64,000 nucleotides of DNA from Sphingobacteriales bacterium (GCA_004144185.1 SEFP01000001.1:806001-870000), one strand, 5' to 3'. Positions 53,209-63,230 are shown, counted from the first letter of the stretch. Notes: generated by a model from the letters alone, not told the origin. A program made the numbers and translations.

Positions 53209-53237
53209 TAAGCCCGCTTCGGTGGGAAGCGGGCTTT
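53209..53237 (-). terminator. Terminator after the T9SS cargo gene
   Basis: An 11-bp stem AAGCCCGCTTC/GAAGCGGGCTT, downstream of the gene ending at 53281 and reading leftward. T-run short. Confidence 0.65.
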
Positions 53238-53280
53238 CAAACATTCCGGAACCAGTGATTCCGGAAGGAAGATTTTCTGA

Positions 53281-54003
53281 TTACTGACGGGTGAAACGGC
53301 GGGTGGCTACGATCCGGCCCTGTGCATCATACATCCGCAGGAAGTACACACCGGCAGGAGTATCACCTAAAGGCAGGTTAGCACTGTTGCCAACTACGTG
53401 AAACGCGCTGATAGGCTGACCGAGCAGGTTGTAAACGCTGATCGTTTTAACATTGTTGTCCGTGTTGAATACCACATTCACAGACTCACGGGCCGGGTTT
53501 GGATACACTTTGATGTTTTCCTCACTCCGCACAGACGTTGTGATGCCCTGTGGATTTTTGGATACGATGAATGTGTAAGTACGGTTTGAGTTGGAAACCT
53601 GTGGGTCACGAACCTCAATGCGGATCATAGCCGTACCATTAGTAACTACGTTGCCCAACACCAGGTGGAAATCCATGAAGGTATCTGCGCTTGGATTGGT
53701 AGGAGGTACCCAGTTGCCCTGCGATACGTAACCAGGTGTATAGCACAGGTTGTTGTCACAGAAGCCATCAAAGCTCCAGCCGCTGGGCAGCGAAAGCGAG
53801 TTTTGTACATAGCGCCATTCCAGGCTACGGGCAGAAAAGCCTGGCAATACCCGCAGTCGGTTGTAGGCTTTCACCTCGGTACCACCCTGGGAGTAGTTGT
53901 AGGTTGTATAACTGGTATCACCGCGCTCACTTTCAAAAGTTCGTTGGGCTTCAGCACTGGTAAACGCAAACAGCGTTAAAAGGAAAAGGAGAATTTTTTT
54001 CAT
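53281..54003 (-). CDS. T9SS cargo protein of unknown function
   Basis: From ATG at 54003: signal peptide MKKILLFLLTLFAFTSAEAQ, a ~135-residue beta-sandwich domain (RVLPGFSARSLEWRY ... DTFMDFHLVLG ... IRIEVRDPQVSNSNRTYTFIV), and a type A T9SS tail (IKVYPNPARESVNVVF ... GVYFLRMYDAQGRIVATRRFTR). Its length of 240 residues and the tail suggest export. A longer frame from 54168 would lack an N-terminal signal and was rejected. Confidence 0.83.
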   Translation of the reverse strand: MKKILLFLLTLFAFTSAEAQRTFESERGDTSYTTYNYSQGGTEVKAYNRLRVLPGFSARSLEWRYVQNSLSLPSGWSFDGFCDNNLCYTPGYVSQGNWVPPTNPSADTFMDFHLVLGNVVTNGTAMIRIEVRDPQVSNSNRTYTFIVSKNPQGITTSVRSEENIKVYPNPARESVNVVFNTDNNVKTISVYNLLGQPISAFHVVGNSANLPLGDTPAGVYFLRMYDAQGRIVATRRFTRQ

Positions 54004-54075
54004 GTTCTGCTCATTAATAGGATTAAAAGTACGGGAAAGATTATAAACGATCATGCCGCACCTGCGCCACGACGT

Positions 54076-54083
54076 TAAATTTG
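54076..54083 (+). promoter_or_regulatory. Possible -7 element of the S41 protease gene
   Basis: TAAATTTG matches TAnnTTTG, 66 bp before the ATG; no clear -33 TTTG. Confidence 0.35.
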
Positions 54084-54149
54084 TACCAATAAGACACTGG
54101 GGCATAATTTTTCCACAACCTAAAACGTTTTTTAAGGTTCCTTTAGCTG

Positions 54150-55832
54150 ATGAAGTTCTCCATCCCAAAATTTTCCCGTACAGGTCGCGGCTTTCTCGCT
54201 GGCCTGGGTTGTGCAGCGTTAGTTGGTCTTTTTGTACAGGGAAAAGACGCAGACGCCATGTTCGAGATTTCCAAAAATCTGGATGTATTTACGTCTTTAT
54301 TCAAAGAACTGAATGGATATTATGTAGATCCGATTGAGCCGGGCCGGCTGGTTAAAACTGGTGTAGACGCCATGCTGAATGAGCTGGATCCCTATACCAA
54401 TTACATTACAGAATCGGATGTCGAAGACTATGAGTTTCAGACGACCGGTCGGTACGGAGGAATCGGCACTTCGCTGCAAACCAAGAGCGATGATATCGTG
54501 ATCGGTGAGATTTACGAAGGCACACCTGCCATGCGCGCAGGACTGCATCCAGGCGATATTGTACTGGCTGTGGATAATCAGAGTATCAAAGGAAAATCGG
54601 TGGATGCCATCTCCACTCTGCTCAAAGGGTCGCCAGGCACTCCGGTAGCCATCAAGGTTAAAGATGCCTTCACCGGCGCAGAGACCGTTAAAATGGTGAC
54701 CCGGGAACAGATTTCCCTGAGCAGCGTTCCGTACGCCGGATTGACCGGTACCGGCAACAATGTTGCGTATGTAAAACTTACCCAGTTTACCCCCGATTGT
54801 ACCCGGCAGATTCGCAGTGCACTCGATTCTCTTAAAGGCACCACAGCACTTAAAGGCGTTATCCTTGACCTGCGCAACAACCCGGGCGGTCTGCTGGACG
54901 AAGCCGTAAATCTTTGCAACCTGTTTGTAGACCGGGGCCAGCTGGTCGTCAGTACCAAAGGCAAGATGGAAGAATGGGATAAGGAATTCCGCACTACCGG
55001 CGCGCCCTGGGACACCGAGATTCCGCTTACAGTGTTGATCAACGGTTCGTCGGCGTCTGCTTCTGAAATTGTAGCCGGTACGATGCAGGATCTAGACCGG
55101 GGTGTGGTAATTGGCGATAAATCTTATGGAAAAGGACTGGTTCAGACCACCCGCCGCCTGGGGTACAATGCCCAACTGAAACTCACTACGGCCCGTTACT
55201 ATACTCCTTCCGGACGCTGCATCCAACAGCTGGATTATGCGCACCGGAGTGCCGATGGCCGGGTCAGCAACATTCCGGACTCCCTGAAGAAAACCTATAA
55301 AACCACTACCGGCCGGCTGGTAAAAAGTGGTGGCGGTGTAGAACCGGATGTACAGGTTAAAGACAGCATTCCGTCCCGATTGGTGATTGCGTTGTATACC
55401 AAAGGATTCATTTTCGACTGGGCTACCCGGTATAATAAAGATCATAAGACGTTGCCTGCACCGGCTCAGTTTGCCCTTTCCGATGCCGACTTTGACAATT
55501 TTGCTACGTACCTCGACAGCAAGGATTTCCGGTACCGCACCAATGCAGACGAATTATTTGATTCGTTGAAAGCAGTGGCTACCCGCGAAGGCACGTATAC
55601 AGCTGCCAAAGGCGAATTTGCTGCCCTGAGCACCAAGCTGGCGCACGATAAACGGGCAGACCTGAACCGTCAGAAAAGCGCAATCAAGGATTTGCTGGAA
55701 AATGAAATTGCCAGCCGGTATTACTACCAGAAAGGCCGCATTCAGCAAAGCTTCCGGAACGATGCCGAGTATGCCAGAGCTACTGCGCTGTTGCAACAAC
55801 CAACTGAATATAAAAAGCTGTTGCGTCGCTAA
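54150..55832 (+). CDS. S41-family C-terminal processing protease
   Basis: Exported serine protease. It has an N-terminal hydrophobic anchor (GFLAGLGCAALVGLFVQG), a helical region, a PDZ domain (residues ~100-170, GGIGTSL ... LHPGDIVLAV) and a catalytic domain with the Ser motif NGSSASASEIVAG (about residues 298-310) and Lys in DKSYGKGLVQ (about residue 328). At 560 residues it has a long C-terminal extension. Likely periplasmic turnover of envelope proteins. Monocistronic; divergent from the T9SS cargo gene. Confidence 0.94.
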   Translation: MKFSIPKFSRTGRGFLAGLGCAALVGLFVQGKDADAMFEISKNLDVFTSLFKELNGYYVDPIEPGRLVKTGVDAMLNELDPYTNYITESDVEDYEFQTTGRYGGIGTSLQTKSDDIVIGEIYEGTPAMRAGLHPGDIVLAVDNQSIKGKSVDAISTLLKGSPGTPVAIKVKDAFTGAETVKMVTREQISLSSVPYAGLTGTGNNVAYVKLTQFTPDCTRQIRSALDSLKGTTALKGVILDLRNNPGGLLDEAVNLCNLFVDRGQLVVSTKGKMEEWDKEFRTTGAPWDTEIPLTVLINGSSASASEIVAGTMQDLDRGVVIGDKSYGKGLVQTTRRLGYNAQLKLTTARYYTPSGRCIQQLDYAHRSADGRVSNIPDSLKKTYKTTTGRLVKSGGGVEPDVQVKDSIPSRLVIALYTKGFIFDWATRYNKDHKTLPAPAQFALSDADFDNFATYLDSKDFRYRTNADELFDSLKAVATREGTYTAAKGEFAALSTKLAHDKRADLNRQKSAIKDLLENEIASRYYYQKGRIQQSFRNDAEYARATALLQQPTEYKKLLRR

Positions 55833-55850
55833 TTACCTCAAACGTTATTT

Positions 55851-55885
55851 AAAAAAGGATTGACCATCAGCGTCGATCCTTTTTT
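55851..55885 (+). terminator. Terminator after the S41 protease
   Basis: AAAAAAGGAT/ATCCTTTTTT stem with an inner GAC/GTC pair, ending in T6. Confidence 0.8.
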
Positions 55886-55945
55886 CATTACAGCATCTGG
55901 TTTTCCGGAACCCTTTCCATCACCTTTGCAGTTTCCTTTTTTCCG

Positions 55946-57076
55946 TTGGCTGGTATCTATCTCCACATTCCGTTTTGCAAGAAAGCATGTACGTACTGCA
56001 ATTTCCATTTCAGTACCACGCTGCATCAACGTCCTGAACTGGTCGCCGCGCTTCACCAGGAACTGATTCACCGGGCCGGAGAACTTTCCGGACAGCAGAT
56101 AAACACGATTTATCTGGGTGGCGGTACGCCCTCTATTTTATCAGCCGATGAAATTCACCGGCTGCTGGAGACGATTTTCCGGCATTATGATGCATCCGGT
56201 GTACAGGAGATGACCCTCGAAGCCAACCCGGATGACCTGTCTGCTTCATACCTGAAAGCCCTTCGCCACACACCGGTCAACCGGTTTTCGATTGGCGTGC
56301 AGTCGTTTCGGGAAGAAGACCTTCGGTTTATGAACCGTGCCCATACGGCTACCGAGGCAGAAGCCTCCATCAAGCGGGCGCAGGATACCGGTTTTGAAAA
56401 CCTGACTATTGATCTGATTTATGGTACGCCGGGGCTTACCGATGCGCATTGGCGCGACAACTTGAACCGGACCGCAGCTTATGGGGTACCGCATATCTCG
56501 GCTTATGCGCTTACCGTAGAGGAGAATACGGCCCTGGATCATTTTATCCGGAAAGGCAAAACACCGCCTTTGGCCGCCTCCCAGAGTGCCGATCAGGCAT
56601 TGCTGCTGCTTGACTGGGCAGAAGCTGCTGGGTATGAGGGCTACGAGATTTCCAATTTTGCCCGTCCCGGTCACCGTGCCCGGCACAACAGCGCATACTG
56701 GCAAGGCGTTCCGTATCTGGGAATCGGTCCGTCGGCGCATTCCTACGACGGCGCTTCGGTTCGTCGCTGGAATCTGGCGCACAACAGTCAGTATATTCAG
56801 GGGCTGGCAGATTCCGGAATAGCGCCTCATGAAACGGAAACGCTGACCGACCGCGACCGTTACCACGAATATGTGATGACCAGTCTGCGTCGCATAGAAG
56901 GCATCGATCTAGGCACCGTCCGGGAGCACTGGGGCGCTGAAGCGGCCGAAAAAATACAGGAAACCGCGGCCGGATATTTTGCATCCGGAAAACTTACGCA
57001 AACCGGGACTACAATTGCGCTGACCCGCGAAGGCCGTTTGTTTGCAGATGGCATTGCATCGGATCTGTTTCTGTAG
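55946..57076 (+). CDS. hemW: HemW-type radical SAM heme chaperone
   Basis: Radical SAM protein that delivers heme to respiratory enzymes, related to HemN. The cluster motif is CKKACTYC (Cys 11, 15, 18), giving HIPFCKKACTYC at the very start, as HemW begins with MAGIY. Further motifs are YLGGGTPSIL, NPDDLS, RFSIGVQSF, TIDLIYGTPG and GIGPSAHSY. The HemW C-terminal domain is present. The start is TTG at 55946; no ATG would preserve the conserved N-terminus. 376 residues. Confidence 0.93.
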   Translation: MAGIYLHIPFCKKACTYCNFHFSTTLHQRPELVAALHQELIHRAGELSGQQINTIYLGGGTPSILSADEIHRLLETIFRHYDASGVQEMTLEANPDDLSASYLKALRHTPVNRFSIGVQSFREEDLRFMNRAHTATEAEASIKRAQDTGFENLTIDLIYGTPGLTDAHWRDNLNRTAAYGVPHISAYALTVEENTALDHFIRKGKTPPLAASQSADQALLLLDWAEAAGYEGYEISNFARPGHRARHNSAYWQGVPYLGIGPSAHSYDGASVRRWNLAHNSQYIQGLADSGIAPHETETLTDRDRYHEYVMTSLRRIEGIDLGTVREHWGAEAAEKIQETAAGYFASGKLTQTGTTIALTREGRLFADGIASDLFL

Positions 57077-57133
57077 CCAAATGCGTGTTTTGAAAGGTCA
57101 GAGCCAATTGCACACAAAGCAGTTAGAAACCCT

Positions 57134-57141
57134 TAGTTTTG
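57134..57141 (+). promoter_or_regulatory. Possible -7 element of the DUF5606 gene
   Basis: TAGTTTTG matches TAnnTTTG, 31 bp before the ATG, with ATTG 22-23 bp upstream as a weak -33 element. Confidence 0.4.
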
Positions 57142-57172
57142 CGCCCATTCCTTTTCTTATTCAAATTTTTGT

Positions 57173-57883
57173 ATGGATTACCGTGAAATAGTAGCTGTGA
57201 CCGGCATCAGCGGATTGTACCAGCTGATGGCATCCAAAGGCGATGGTGCCATTGTGCGCGCACTGGCCGATGGCAAGACGGTTTTTGTATCCGCCCGTAA
57301 GCATCAGGTGACGCCGCTTGAAAGCATTGAGATTTACACCACCGGCGACAATGTCCGGCTACATGAGGTGTTGCAGAAGATGAAAGAAGCGGAGGATACA
57401 CACCCGCTTCCGGAAGGAAAAGATCCGAAGACCATCAAGGCGTACTTTGAGCAGGTGCTTCCGGAATACGATGAAGACCGTGTGTATGCGTCTGATCTGA
57501 AAAAGATGGTGAAGTGGTATCAGCTGCTCAAAAGTGCCGATCTGCTGGATTTCAGCCGGTACCAGCAGGCAGATGAGGACAGCACTGAAGATGCACTCGC
57601 CAACGATGCTATGCCACTCGAAGGACAGGTTCAGCTCGCAGAAGACGCTAAAGACAAAAATGGCCTTCAGGAAGCAGCGTCTCAATCCGTAGAAGGGGGT
57701 GATCCCGATACTGCACCTGCCAAGAAAGCTCGTACTAAAAAAGCAGCCGAGGCTTCAGCTGATACTACCGAAGAAGCAGCACCTAAGAAAACAGCCCGTA
57801 AGAAAGCAGCTTCTCCTGCAACAGAAGAAGGGAGCGAGGATGCGCCTAAGAAAACGGCCCGTAAAAAGAAAACAGACGACTAA
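57173..57883 (+). CDS. DUF5606 protein with histone H1-like basic tail
   Basis: Residues 1-140 form a conserved Bacteroidota domain (MDYREIVAVTGISGLYQLM, FVSARKHQVTPLESIEIYTTGDNVRLHEVL, MVKWYQLL) that I recognise as DUF5606. An acidic linker (150-180) follows, then a lysine/alanine-rich tail with three KTARKK/KARTKK blocks, like the C-termini of bacterial histone H1-like proteins. The tail suggests nucleic-acid binding. The role of the domain is unknown. 236 residues, followed by a strong terminator. Confidence 0.85.
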   Translation: MDYREIVAVTGISGLYQLMASKGDGAIVRALADGKTVFVSARKHQVTPLESIEIYTTGDNVRLHEVLQKMKEAEDTHPLPEGKDPKTIKAYFEQVLPEYDEDRVYASDLKKMVKWYQLLKSADLLDFSRYQQADEDSTEDALANDAMPLEGQVQLAEDAKDKNGLQEAASQSVEGGDPDTAPAKKARTKKAAEASADTTEEAAPKKTARKKAASPATEEGSEDAPKKTARKKKTDD

Positions 57884-57903
57884 CTCAGTCCACTTCATTC
57901 CGG

Positions 57904-57934
57904 AGCGCCTTTCGTATGAAAGGCGCTTTTTTTA
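57904..57934 (+). terminator. Terminator after the DUF5606 gene
   Basis: Ten-base arms AGCGCCTTTC/GAAAGGCGCT, loop GTAT, T7. Confidence 0.92.
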
Positions 57935-58046
57935 TTTATAAAATGACGCTGCTATAGCACAATGACTATACATACATGATTTTCAGGAGTATATTTGAGT
58001 GAATTTGAATCCTCTTTTCCGGAACTGCTCTCAATCCTCTTTGCAT

Positions 58047-58937
58047 ATGCGTGTTTATACTCTTCTTGCAGCGCTGTTGCTTACTTCAACGGCTTCACAG
58101 GCGCAATCGTCCCTTACGGTTTCTGCCGGGCCTGATAAAGCCTGGTGCAGTACCCTTCAGGGCACTCCGGCCGATACGCCTGTATTAGGAGGCAGCCCGA
58201 CTGCTTCCGGCGGTACCGCTCCGTATGTGTACCAATGGAGCCTGCTTTACACGGATTACCGGGGCAATCATGTTTCGCCAATGCCAAGTGCGTTTCTACG
58301 CAATGATCAATCTGCCAATCCGACGATGCTTCAAAAAACAGGTACCGATTCGGCACGGGCTATCGTTCAGGTCACCGATGCATCCGGAAGGATCGCCCGG
58401 GATACGACTTGGCTTTATTTCCAGACCATCATGTGTACTACCGGGAACGATCCAGTAATCAGTAAACAACCGGCCGATACGGTGACTCTTTTTCTTACCG
58501 GTGGCGGGTGTATGAGCAATTTTCGCCCATACACAGATTATCGCTGGCGTCCGGCAGATGATCTGGTCGATTCTACAGTCCAATTTGCGCGCTGCTATAC
58601 GCCCGTATCCAGACGCTACACCTTGTATGTGAGGGATCGGATTGGCTGTCCGTTGCACAACAGCCTGGATGTAATCGTGCAGCCGGTCAGCATTACGAAT
58701 ACAGCCGCAGACGAAAGCAGTTTATCCTTTGATGCGACGACCCGTACGATTCTGATACACGGCACCAACCAAGGGCAGATTCAGCTGGTAGATTTAAACG
58801 GGCAGGTGGTATGGGATGAAGCTATCTCCGGAAACGCGAGCCTTCCTGTTCCTGCATCACTGCCATCCGGAATGTATATAGGTGTCCTGCGCAGTGAGAA
58901 AGGGAAGATTTTACTCCGGCAGAAGCTGGCGCTTTAG
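58047..58937 (+). CDS. T9SS cargo protein with Ig-like domain
   Basis: ATG at 58047 gives the signal peptide MRVYTLLAALLLTSTASQAQ. The following domain (SLTVSAGPDKAWCSTL ... PTASGGTAPYVYQWS) resembles PKD/Ig-type domains of Bacteroidota surface proteins, with several cysteines. The C-terminal ~65 residues form a sorting domain (DATTRTILIHG ... LVDLNGQVVWDE ... GMYIGVLRSEKGKILLRQKL). No enzymatic motif. TATATTTG at 57990 may be its -7 element. Confidence 0.8.
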   Translation: MRVYTLLAALLLTSTASQAQSSLTVSAGPDKAWCSTLQGTPADTPVLGGSPTASGGTAPYVYQWSLLYTDYRGNHVSPMPSAFLRNDQSANPTMLQKTGTDSARAIVQVTDASGRIARDTTWLYFQTIMCTTGNDPVISKQPADTVTLFLTGGGCMSNFRPYTDYRWRPADDLVDSTVQFARCYTPVSRRYTLYVRDRIGCPLHNSLDVIVQPVSITNTAADESSLSFDATTRTILIHGTNQGQIQLVDLNGQVVWDEAISGNASLPVPASLPSGMYIGVLRSEKGKILLRQKLAL

Positions 58938-58941
58938 AAAC

Positions 58942-58966
58942 GTATAGGGTACGTTCTACCCTATAC
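58942..58966. terminator. Hairpin between convergent genes
   Basis: Ten-base perfect stem GTATAGGGTA/TACCCTATAC with loop CGTTC. It lacks a strong T-run, so termination is less certain. Confidence 0.55.
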
Positions 58967-58977
58967 CTTATTCATTC

Positions 58978-60834
58978 TTAAACGATCTTCTTACCCCGCA
59001 TGGCGTCTTTCAGCGCGGCATCCATCACGCGCTCTGCAAAGGGCCGGGTGATATCATTGAGCTGCGTAGTAGCCGCCTGAATCGCATCTTTATCAATTCC
59101 GGAAACAGCCGCTTTCAAAGTTGCCAATTGTGATTCGGTCTGCGTTTTTTCATCCGGGTTCAACAATGCTTCATGCTTGCGCAGAAAGGTTTCGGTGACA
59201 TCCACCATCTGCTGGGCTTCGGTACAGGCCTCTACCAGCGCACGCATCTGCATATCTTCTTTAGCATGGGTCAGTGAAGCCATGAGCATCGCTTCCACCT
59301 CGGCATCGGTCAGGCCGTACTGGGGCTTTACGTCGATACTTTGCGACACCCCGCTTCGCAGTTCCTTCGCCGATACTTTCAGGATGCCGTCGGCATCGAG
59401 CCAGAACGTCACCTCTACTTTGGCCAGTCCGGCCGGCATTGCCGGAATGCCGGTCAGGTTGAACTCACCCAGCTTGCGGTTGTCCGCCACCAGGTCGCGT
59501 TCGCCCTGAAATACAGAAATCCGCATGCTTCCCTGGCCATCTTTCTGCGTGGTGTATTGACGGCCGGCGCGGGATGGAATCTTGCTGTTGCGGGGCACCA
59601 GTACATCCATCAGTCCGCCCATCGTTTCGATGCCGAGCGAAAGCGGCGTGACATCCAGTAGCAGCAGGTCGGTCGTTTTTCCGGAAAGAATATCGGCCTG
59701 TACTGCCGCACCCAGCGCAACGACTTCATCCGGATTCAGTTCATCGAAGGGCGTCCGGCCAAAAGCTTTTTCGACTTCAGCCTTCACGAGCGGAACCCGC
59801 GTAGAGCCCCCTACCAGCACCACGGCACTGATATCGGCCACAGTCATTCCGGAATCCGCCAGGGCGGCCTTGCAGGACTGCATGGTTTTGGCAACCAACG
59901 GTTCGATCGCAGTTTCAAATTCAGTCCGGAAAATCGTTACCGGCGTTCCGGAAACATCACCAGTCCAGCTATCGGCAGCAGACAACGCTTTTTTAGCTTC
60001 TTCAGCCAGTAAGCGCAGGCGTCCACGGTCGGTAGCCGTGGCAGAAACCCTACCGGTTTTTCCGGAAATCAGTTCGATCAGGGCGCGGTCAAAATCATCG
60101 CCGCCCAGATGGGTATCACCGTGGGTCGCCAGCACTTCAAAAATGCCACCGACAATACGCAGGATCGAGATATCGAAGGTGCCGCCTCCCAGATCGTAAA
60201 CAGCCACTATTTTTTCATCTTCACTACTGCTGGTACCAATGCCATATGCCAGTGCAGCCGCGGTAGGCTCATTTACAATTCGCAGGACATCCAGTCCGGC
60301 AAGCTTGCCTGCGTCGCGGGTGGCCTGCCGCTGGGCGTCATTAAAATACGCCGGTACGGTAATCACCGCTTTGGTGACCGGTGTCTTGAGCATGTGTTCT
60401 GCCCGGCTTTTCAGTTCCGCCAAAATATAGGCCGACAGCTCGATCGGGGTATAAAACCGATCGCCGATGCGAACGCGCACCAAGGCCTCGGTCTCATCAT
60501 CCAGAATCTGGTAGGCCAGTTCACTAGCTTCGGTCCGTACATCATTGTAGCTTCGGCCCATCAGGCGTTTAACGCTGTAAATGGTGCGTTCCGGAGCCGT
60601 GATCAGCCGCTCTCTGGCTTCGGTTCCTACGTGTACCGTTCCGTCTTCCCCGAGGTTTACGATCGAAGGCACAAGGGTCAATCCATCTGTTTCGCGCAGG
60701 GCCACCGGCTTCCGGGTGCCGTCTTCTTCACGTACGATGGCTACCAGTGAGTTGGTGGTACCCAGGTCTATTCCTACGATTGCTTCTTCGGCCTGTAAGG
60801 AACCGGTAGCAATGTTAATCGCGACTTTTGCCAT
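58978..60834 (-). CDS. hscA: HscA-type Hsp70 chaperone for Fe-S cluster assembly
   Basis: Hsp70 with an N-terminal extension ([11 protein letters not shown]) before [14 protein letters not shown]. The ATPase domain has [55 protein letters not shown] and [12 protein letters not shown]. The linker [13 protein letters not shown] leads to the substrate domain. 618 residues, about 20 shorter than DnaK and close to HscA. HscA helps transfer clusters from IscU together with HscB, neither of which is nearby, so the assignment rests on protein features. Confidence 0.88.
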   Translation of the reverse strand: MAKVAINIATGSLQAEEAIVGIDLGTTNSLVAIVREEDGTRKPVALRETDGLTLVPSIVNLGEDGTVHVGTEARERLITAPERTIYSVKRLMGRSYNDVRTEASELAYQILDDETEALVRVRIGDRFYTPIELSAYILAELKSRAEHMLKTPVTKAVITVPAYFNDAQRQATRDAGKLAGLDVLRIVNEPTAAALAYGIGTSSSEDEKIVAVYDLGGGTFDISILRIVGGIFEVLATHGDTHLGGDDFDRALIELISGKTGRVSATATDRGRLRLLAEEAKKALSAADSWTGDVSGTPVTIFRTEFETAIEPLVAKTMQSCKAALADSGMTVADISAVVLVGGSTRVPLVKAEVEKAFGRTPFDELNPDEVVALGAAVQADILSGKTTDLLLLDVTPLSLGIETMGGLMDVLVPRNSKIPSRAGRQYTTQKDGQGSMRISVFQGERDLVADNRKLGEFNLTGIPAMPAGLAKVEVTFWLDADGILKVSAKELRSGVSQSIDVKPQYGLTDAEVEAMLMASLTHAKEDMQMRALVEACTEAQQMVDVTETFLRKHEALLNPDEKTQTESQLATLKAAVSGIDKDAIQAATTQLNDITRPFAERVMDAALKDAMRGKKIV

Positions 60835-61039
60835 AGCGCCACGAAGGTAGGACGCTACAGAAGAGAGGGCGCACCTAATATCAGGTTCAAACTATCTGTT
60901 GATTGTTTCAGACTTCCAGAGTTGTTGAATGGCCGCGAAACAGCTTTGGTTTCCCCGGCGGCAGCCGCCATTACCTTTTATCTGGGACGGCCGCCGTATC
61001 AGCGCACTCATAAACAGATCCTAACTATTCTTTTGCAGA

Positions 61040-62629
61040 CTAAAACCTTACATCCAGCCGGTGCGGAACCTCCTCAGTGCTGATGCGTACCGTGCCATCC
61101 TGAACGATCACCGTTCCCAATCCAATCACATCACTGGAAAAGCCCTGCAGGGTACTGGCGACCGGCTTGCCGTCCAATACCGCTGGCTCAAATGCAAAGC
61201 CTTGGGCCAAGGCTTGTTCCATTGCGTTGACTACCGGCTGACTGACCGCATCCAGAAGAGATTTCGGCACATTCTTCATCAGATCATGCATATTTGCCTG
61301 TGTGATCTCAATGTTGGCAGCAGGATTGGCAACTCCAAAGTCCCGATAAAGTACCAGTTTCCCTTCTTTGGAAACCACCAGATCACCCATGTGGAGGTTG
61401 TACTCCCCATTGGATAGATGCGCCAGCGCAGGCTCAATGCGATGAACCAGTTCCTCGAGTGCATTCTTATAGCTGCCTTTGTACCGGACCGGCGTGGTGA
61501 CTTTATCTTCCGTATACACAGGCTCCTCATTCATCTTGTAAATATCGCCGATGACCTGAAACGCCGGCGTTCCTTCAGTAATTGCCAGGGCTTTGTAATC
61601 CTTGATATCAAACCCCTCGATGCTGTCGGCAGGCATGGCTGCATTGGAATCAGCGACCCAGTAAAAAGGAACTGAAGCATGTTGGTAAAAGGTGTTGCCG
61701 TTAAAGACGAAGCTGGTGTCCGACTTCGAACCAGCGGCACGGGCTTCTTTTTTAGAAGCTATTCCGGAAGTGTCTTTTTTTTGGCAGGCCTCAACAGCCA
61801 GGAACAGAACAGGTGCCAGCAGCAGGTATTGCAGCTTCAGCAAGGAGGGGGTGGATGTGCGTGTGAGCATGAAAATCCGGTTTTTGAGGGGTGAATGGGA
61901 AAATGAATGAACGAGTGAAAATGAGTGACTGGTGCCCTCCTGCAAAAGCAGATACCCATAGGGTTGCGGCTCGGCCCGGGCAAAGGCATCGGCCTGAAAC
62001 TCATGAACCTGCTTCAACAGATAATCGTAGAGGTAAACCAGCGGATGAAACCAAAACACAATCCGCAGCACTAGCAGCAGCAATACATCTACTGTATGGC
62101 GGTAATCGCGGTGCCGGCGTTCGTGCTGTAAAATCAGGCGCAGGTCCGTTGGGGTGTACTGGGCGGCGGCGGTCAGAAAGGTTTTTCCCAGGAAGGAGAA
62201 CGGCGCATGCTGTATGCCCGTTTCATAAAATGTCATTCCGGAATCGGTTCGTCGGCAGGAAGAACGGGTCAGCCGTGTGAGTTGAAATGCGCCCCGCAGA
62301 TAAAACAAGGCGGCAATCACGCATCCGATTCCGTACAGCAGGCTGATTGAAAGTGCAAACGCGGGGCGGGTCTGACGTACCACCTGTTCGACGACAGCCG
62401 CTTTGGCAGTACTGATATGGGCCACCTGGGAAGGGAAATAGAACTGCGGTACCGATGCCGGTGCAACTACGATCGATTGTGGCCAGAGCGGCAGTAGCAG
62501 CCCCAATAGCAGGGTACCCAGTAGTACAATCCGGTTGGTACTGTGAAAGGTGGTTTTCCGGAACAGGCCCAGGTAGGTCAGCAGACTGATGCTCCAGAAC
62601 AGGGTTACGTCGGTGAAGTAAGCGACCAT
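61040..62629 (-). CDS. M56-family membrane metalloprotease (BlaR1/MecR1-like) with C-terminal extension
   Basis: Several membrane helices surround the zinc site HERRH (residues ~169-173), with the third ligand Glu in KQVHEFQAD. A further hydrophobic segment (QYLLLAPVLFLAVEACQ) precedes a ~240-residue soluble extension without penicillin-binding motifs. BlaR1-like proteins cleave the partner BlaI repressor when they sense a signal. The extension replaces the beta-lactam sensor, so another ligand is expected. Its ATG is next to the blaI stop (2-bp gap). Confidence 0.87.
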   Translation of the reverse strand: MVAYFTDVTLFWSISLLTYLGLFRKTTFHSTNRIVLLGTLLLGLLLPLWPQSIVVAPASVPQFYFPSQVAHISTAKAAVVEQVVRQTRPAFALSISLLYGIGCVIAALFYLRGAFQLTRLTRSSCRRTDSGMTFYETGIQHAPFSFLGKTFLTAAAQYTPTDLRLILQHERRHRDYRHTVDVLLLLVLRIVFWFHPLVYLYDYLLKQVHEFQADAFARAEPQPYGYLLLQEGTSHSFSLVHSFSHSPLKNRIFMLTRTSTPSLLKLQYLLLAPVLFLAVEACQKKDTSGIASKKEARAAGSKSDTSFVFNGNTFYQHASVPFYWVADSNAAMPADSIEGFDIKDYKALAITEGTPAFQVIGDIYKMNEEPVYTEDKVTTPVRYKGSYKNALEELVHRIEPALAHLSNGEYNLHMGDLVVSKEGKLVLYRDFGVANPAANIEITQANMHDLMKNVPKSLLDAVSQPVVNAMEQALAQGFAFEPAVLDGKPVASTLQGFSSDVIGLGTVIVQDGTVRISTEEVPHRLDVRF

Positions 62630-62631
62630 GA

Positions 62632-63015
62632 TTATTTCTTTTTGGCTTTACCGAGCAGATCCAGGATCTGAGACACATCCTTTTTGCTCAGATTTTCGCG
62701 CTGAACCAGAAAGGAAACCAGCTGTCCGGCCGAGCCGCTGAAGTACCGGTCTACCAACCCATCTACGCCCTGAGCAGCATAATCCTCGCGGGAGATGAGC
62801 GGAAAGTACTCATGGGTTTTGCCGTAGGCTTTGTGATCCACAAATCCTTTCTTTTCGAGAATCCGGACGACACTGGAAACGGTGCTGTGCGGAATGGACT
62901 CATCTCCCAGGCGGTCGAGAAGATCCCGAACCACACAGCGGCCCAGTTCCCAGATGTGCACCATGATCTCCTCCTCAACCTTCGTCAGTGTCTGCAACTG
63001 CTTTATTCGTTTCAT
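62632..63015 (-). CDS. BlaI/MecI/CopY-family repressor
   Basis: A 127-residue winged-helix protein (KVEEEIMVHIWELGRCVVRDLLDRL, the recognition region STVSSVVRILEKKGFVDH, then a dimerisation helix). It is immediately upstream of the M56 protease, as in blaI-blaR1 pairs. It is the likely substrate of that protease and repressor of the pair. No beta-lactamase gene is adjacent. Confidence 0.92.
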   Translation of the reverse strand: MKRIKQLQTLTKVEEEIMVHIWELGRCVVRDLLDRLGDESIPHSTVSSVVRILEKKGFVDHKAYGKTHEYFPLISREDYAAQGVDGLVDRYFSGSAGQLVSFLVQRENLSKKDVSQILDLLGKAKKK

Positions 63016-63064
63016 AACGTAAAACTACGTCAATAAACGGTAAAACCAAATAATTCTAAAAAAG

Positions 63065-63096
63065 AAAAAAAGCAGACACTGCTGTCTGCTTTTTTT
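63065..63096 (-). terminator. Terminator between lon and blaI
   Basis: Fourteen-base arms AAAAAAAGCAGACA/TGTCTGCTTTTTTT, loop CTGC, 135 bp past the lon stop. Confidence 0.9.
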
Positions 63097-63230
63097 GCGG
63101 TTGTATGCTGATTTGACGTCTGTTGAGTTTCTTCCAATGGATCACAATTATCCTGAAAGCCTGTTGCTCACTTCCGGAAGAACAGGAATAAGACTGGAGC
63201 GGTTACGAGTTTGTTATCCGCAGCAGATCG

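Noticed and set aside
58942-58966. Riboswitch or other structured RNA
   Set aside because: It is a simple hairpin between convergent genes, better explained as a weak terminator.
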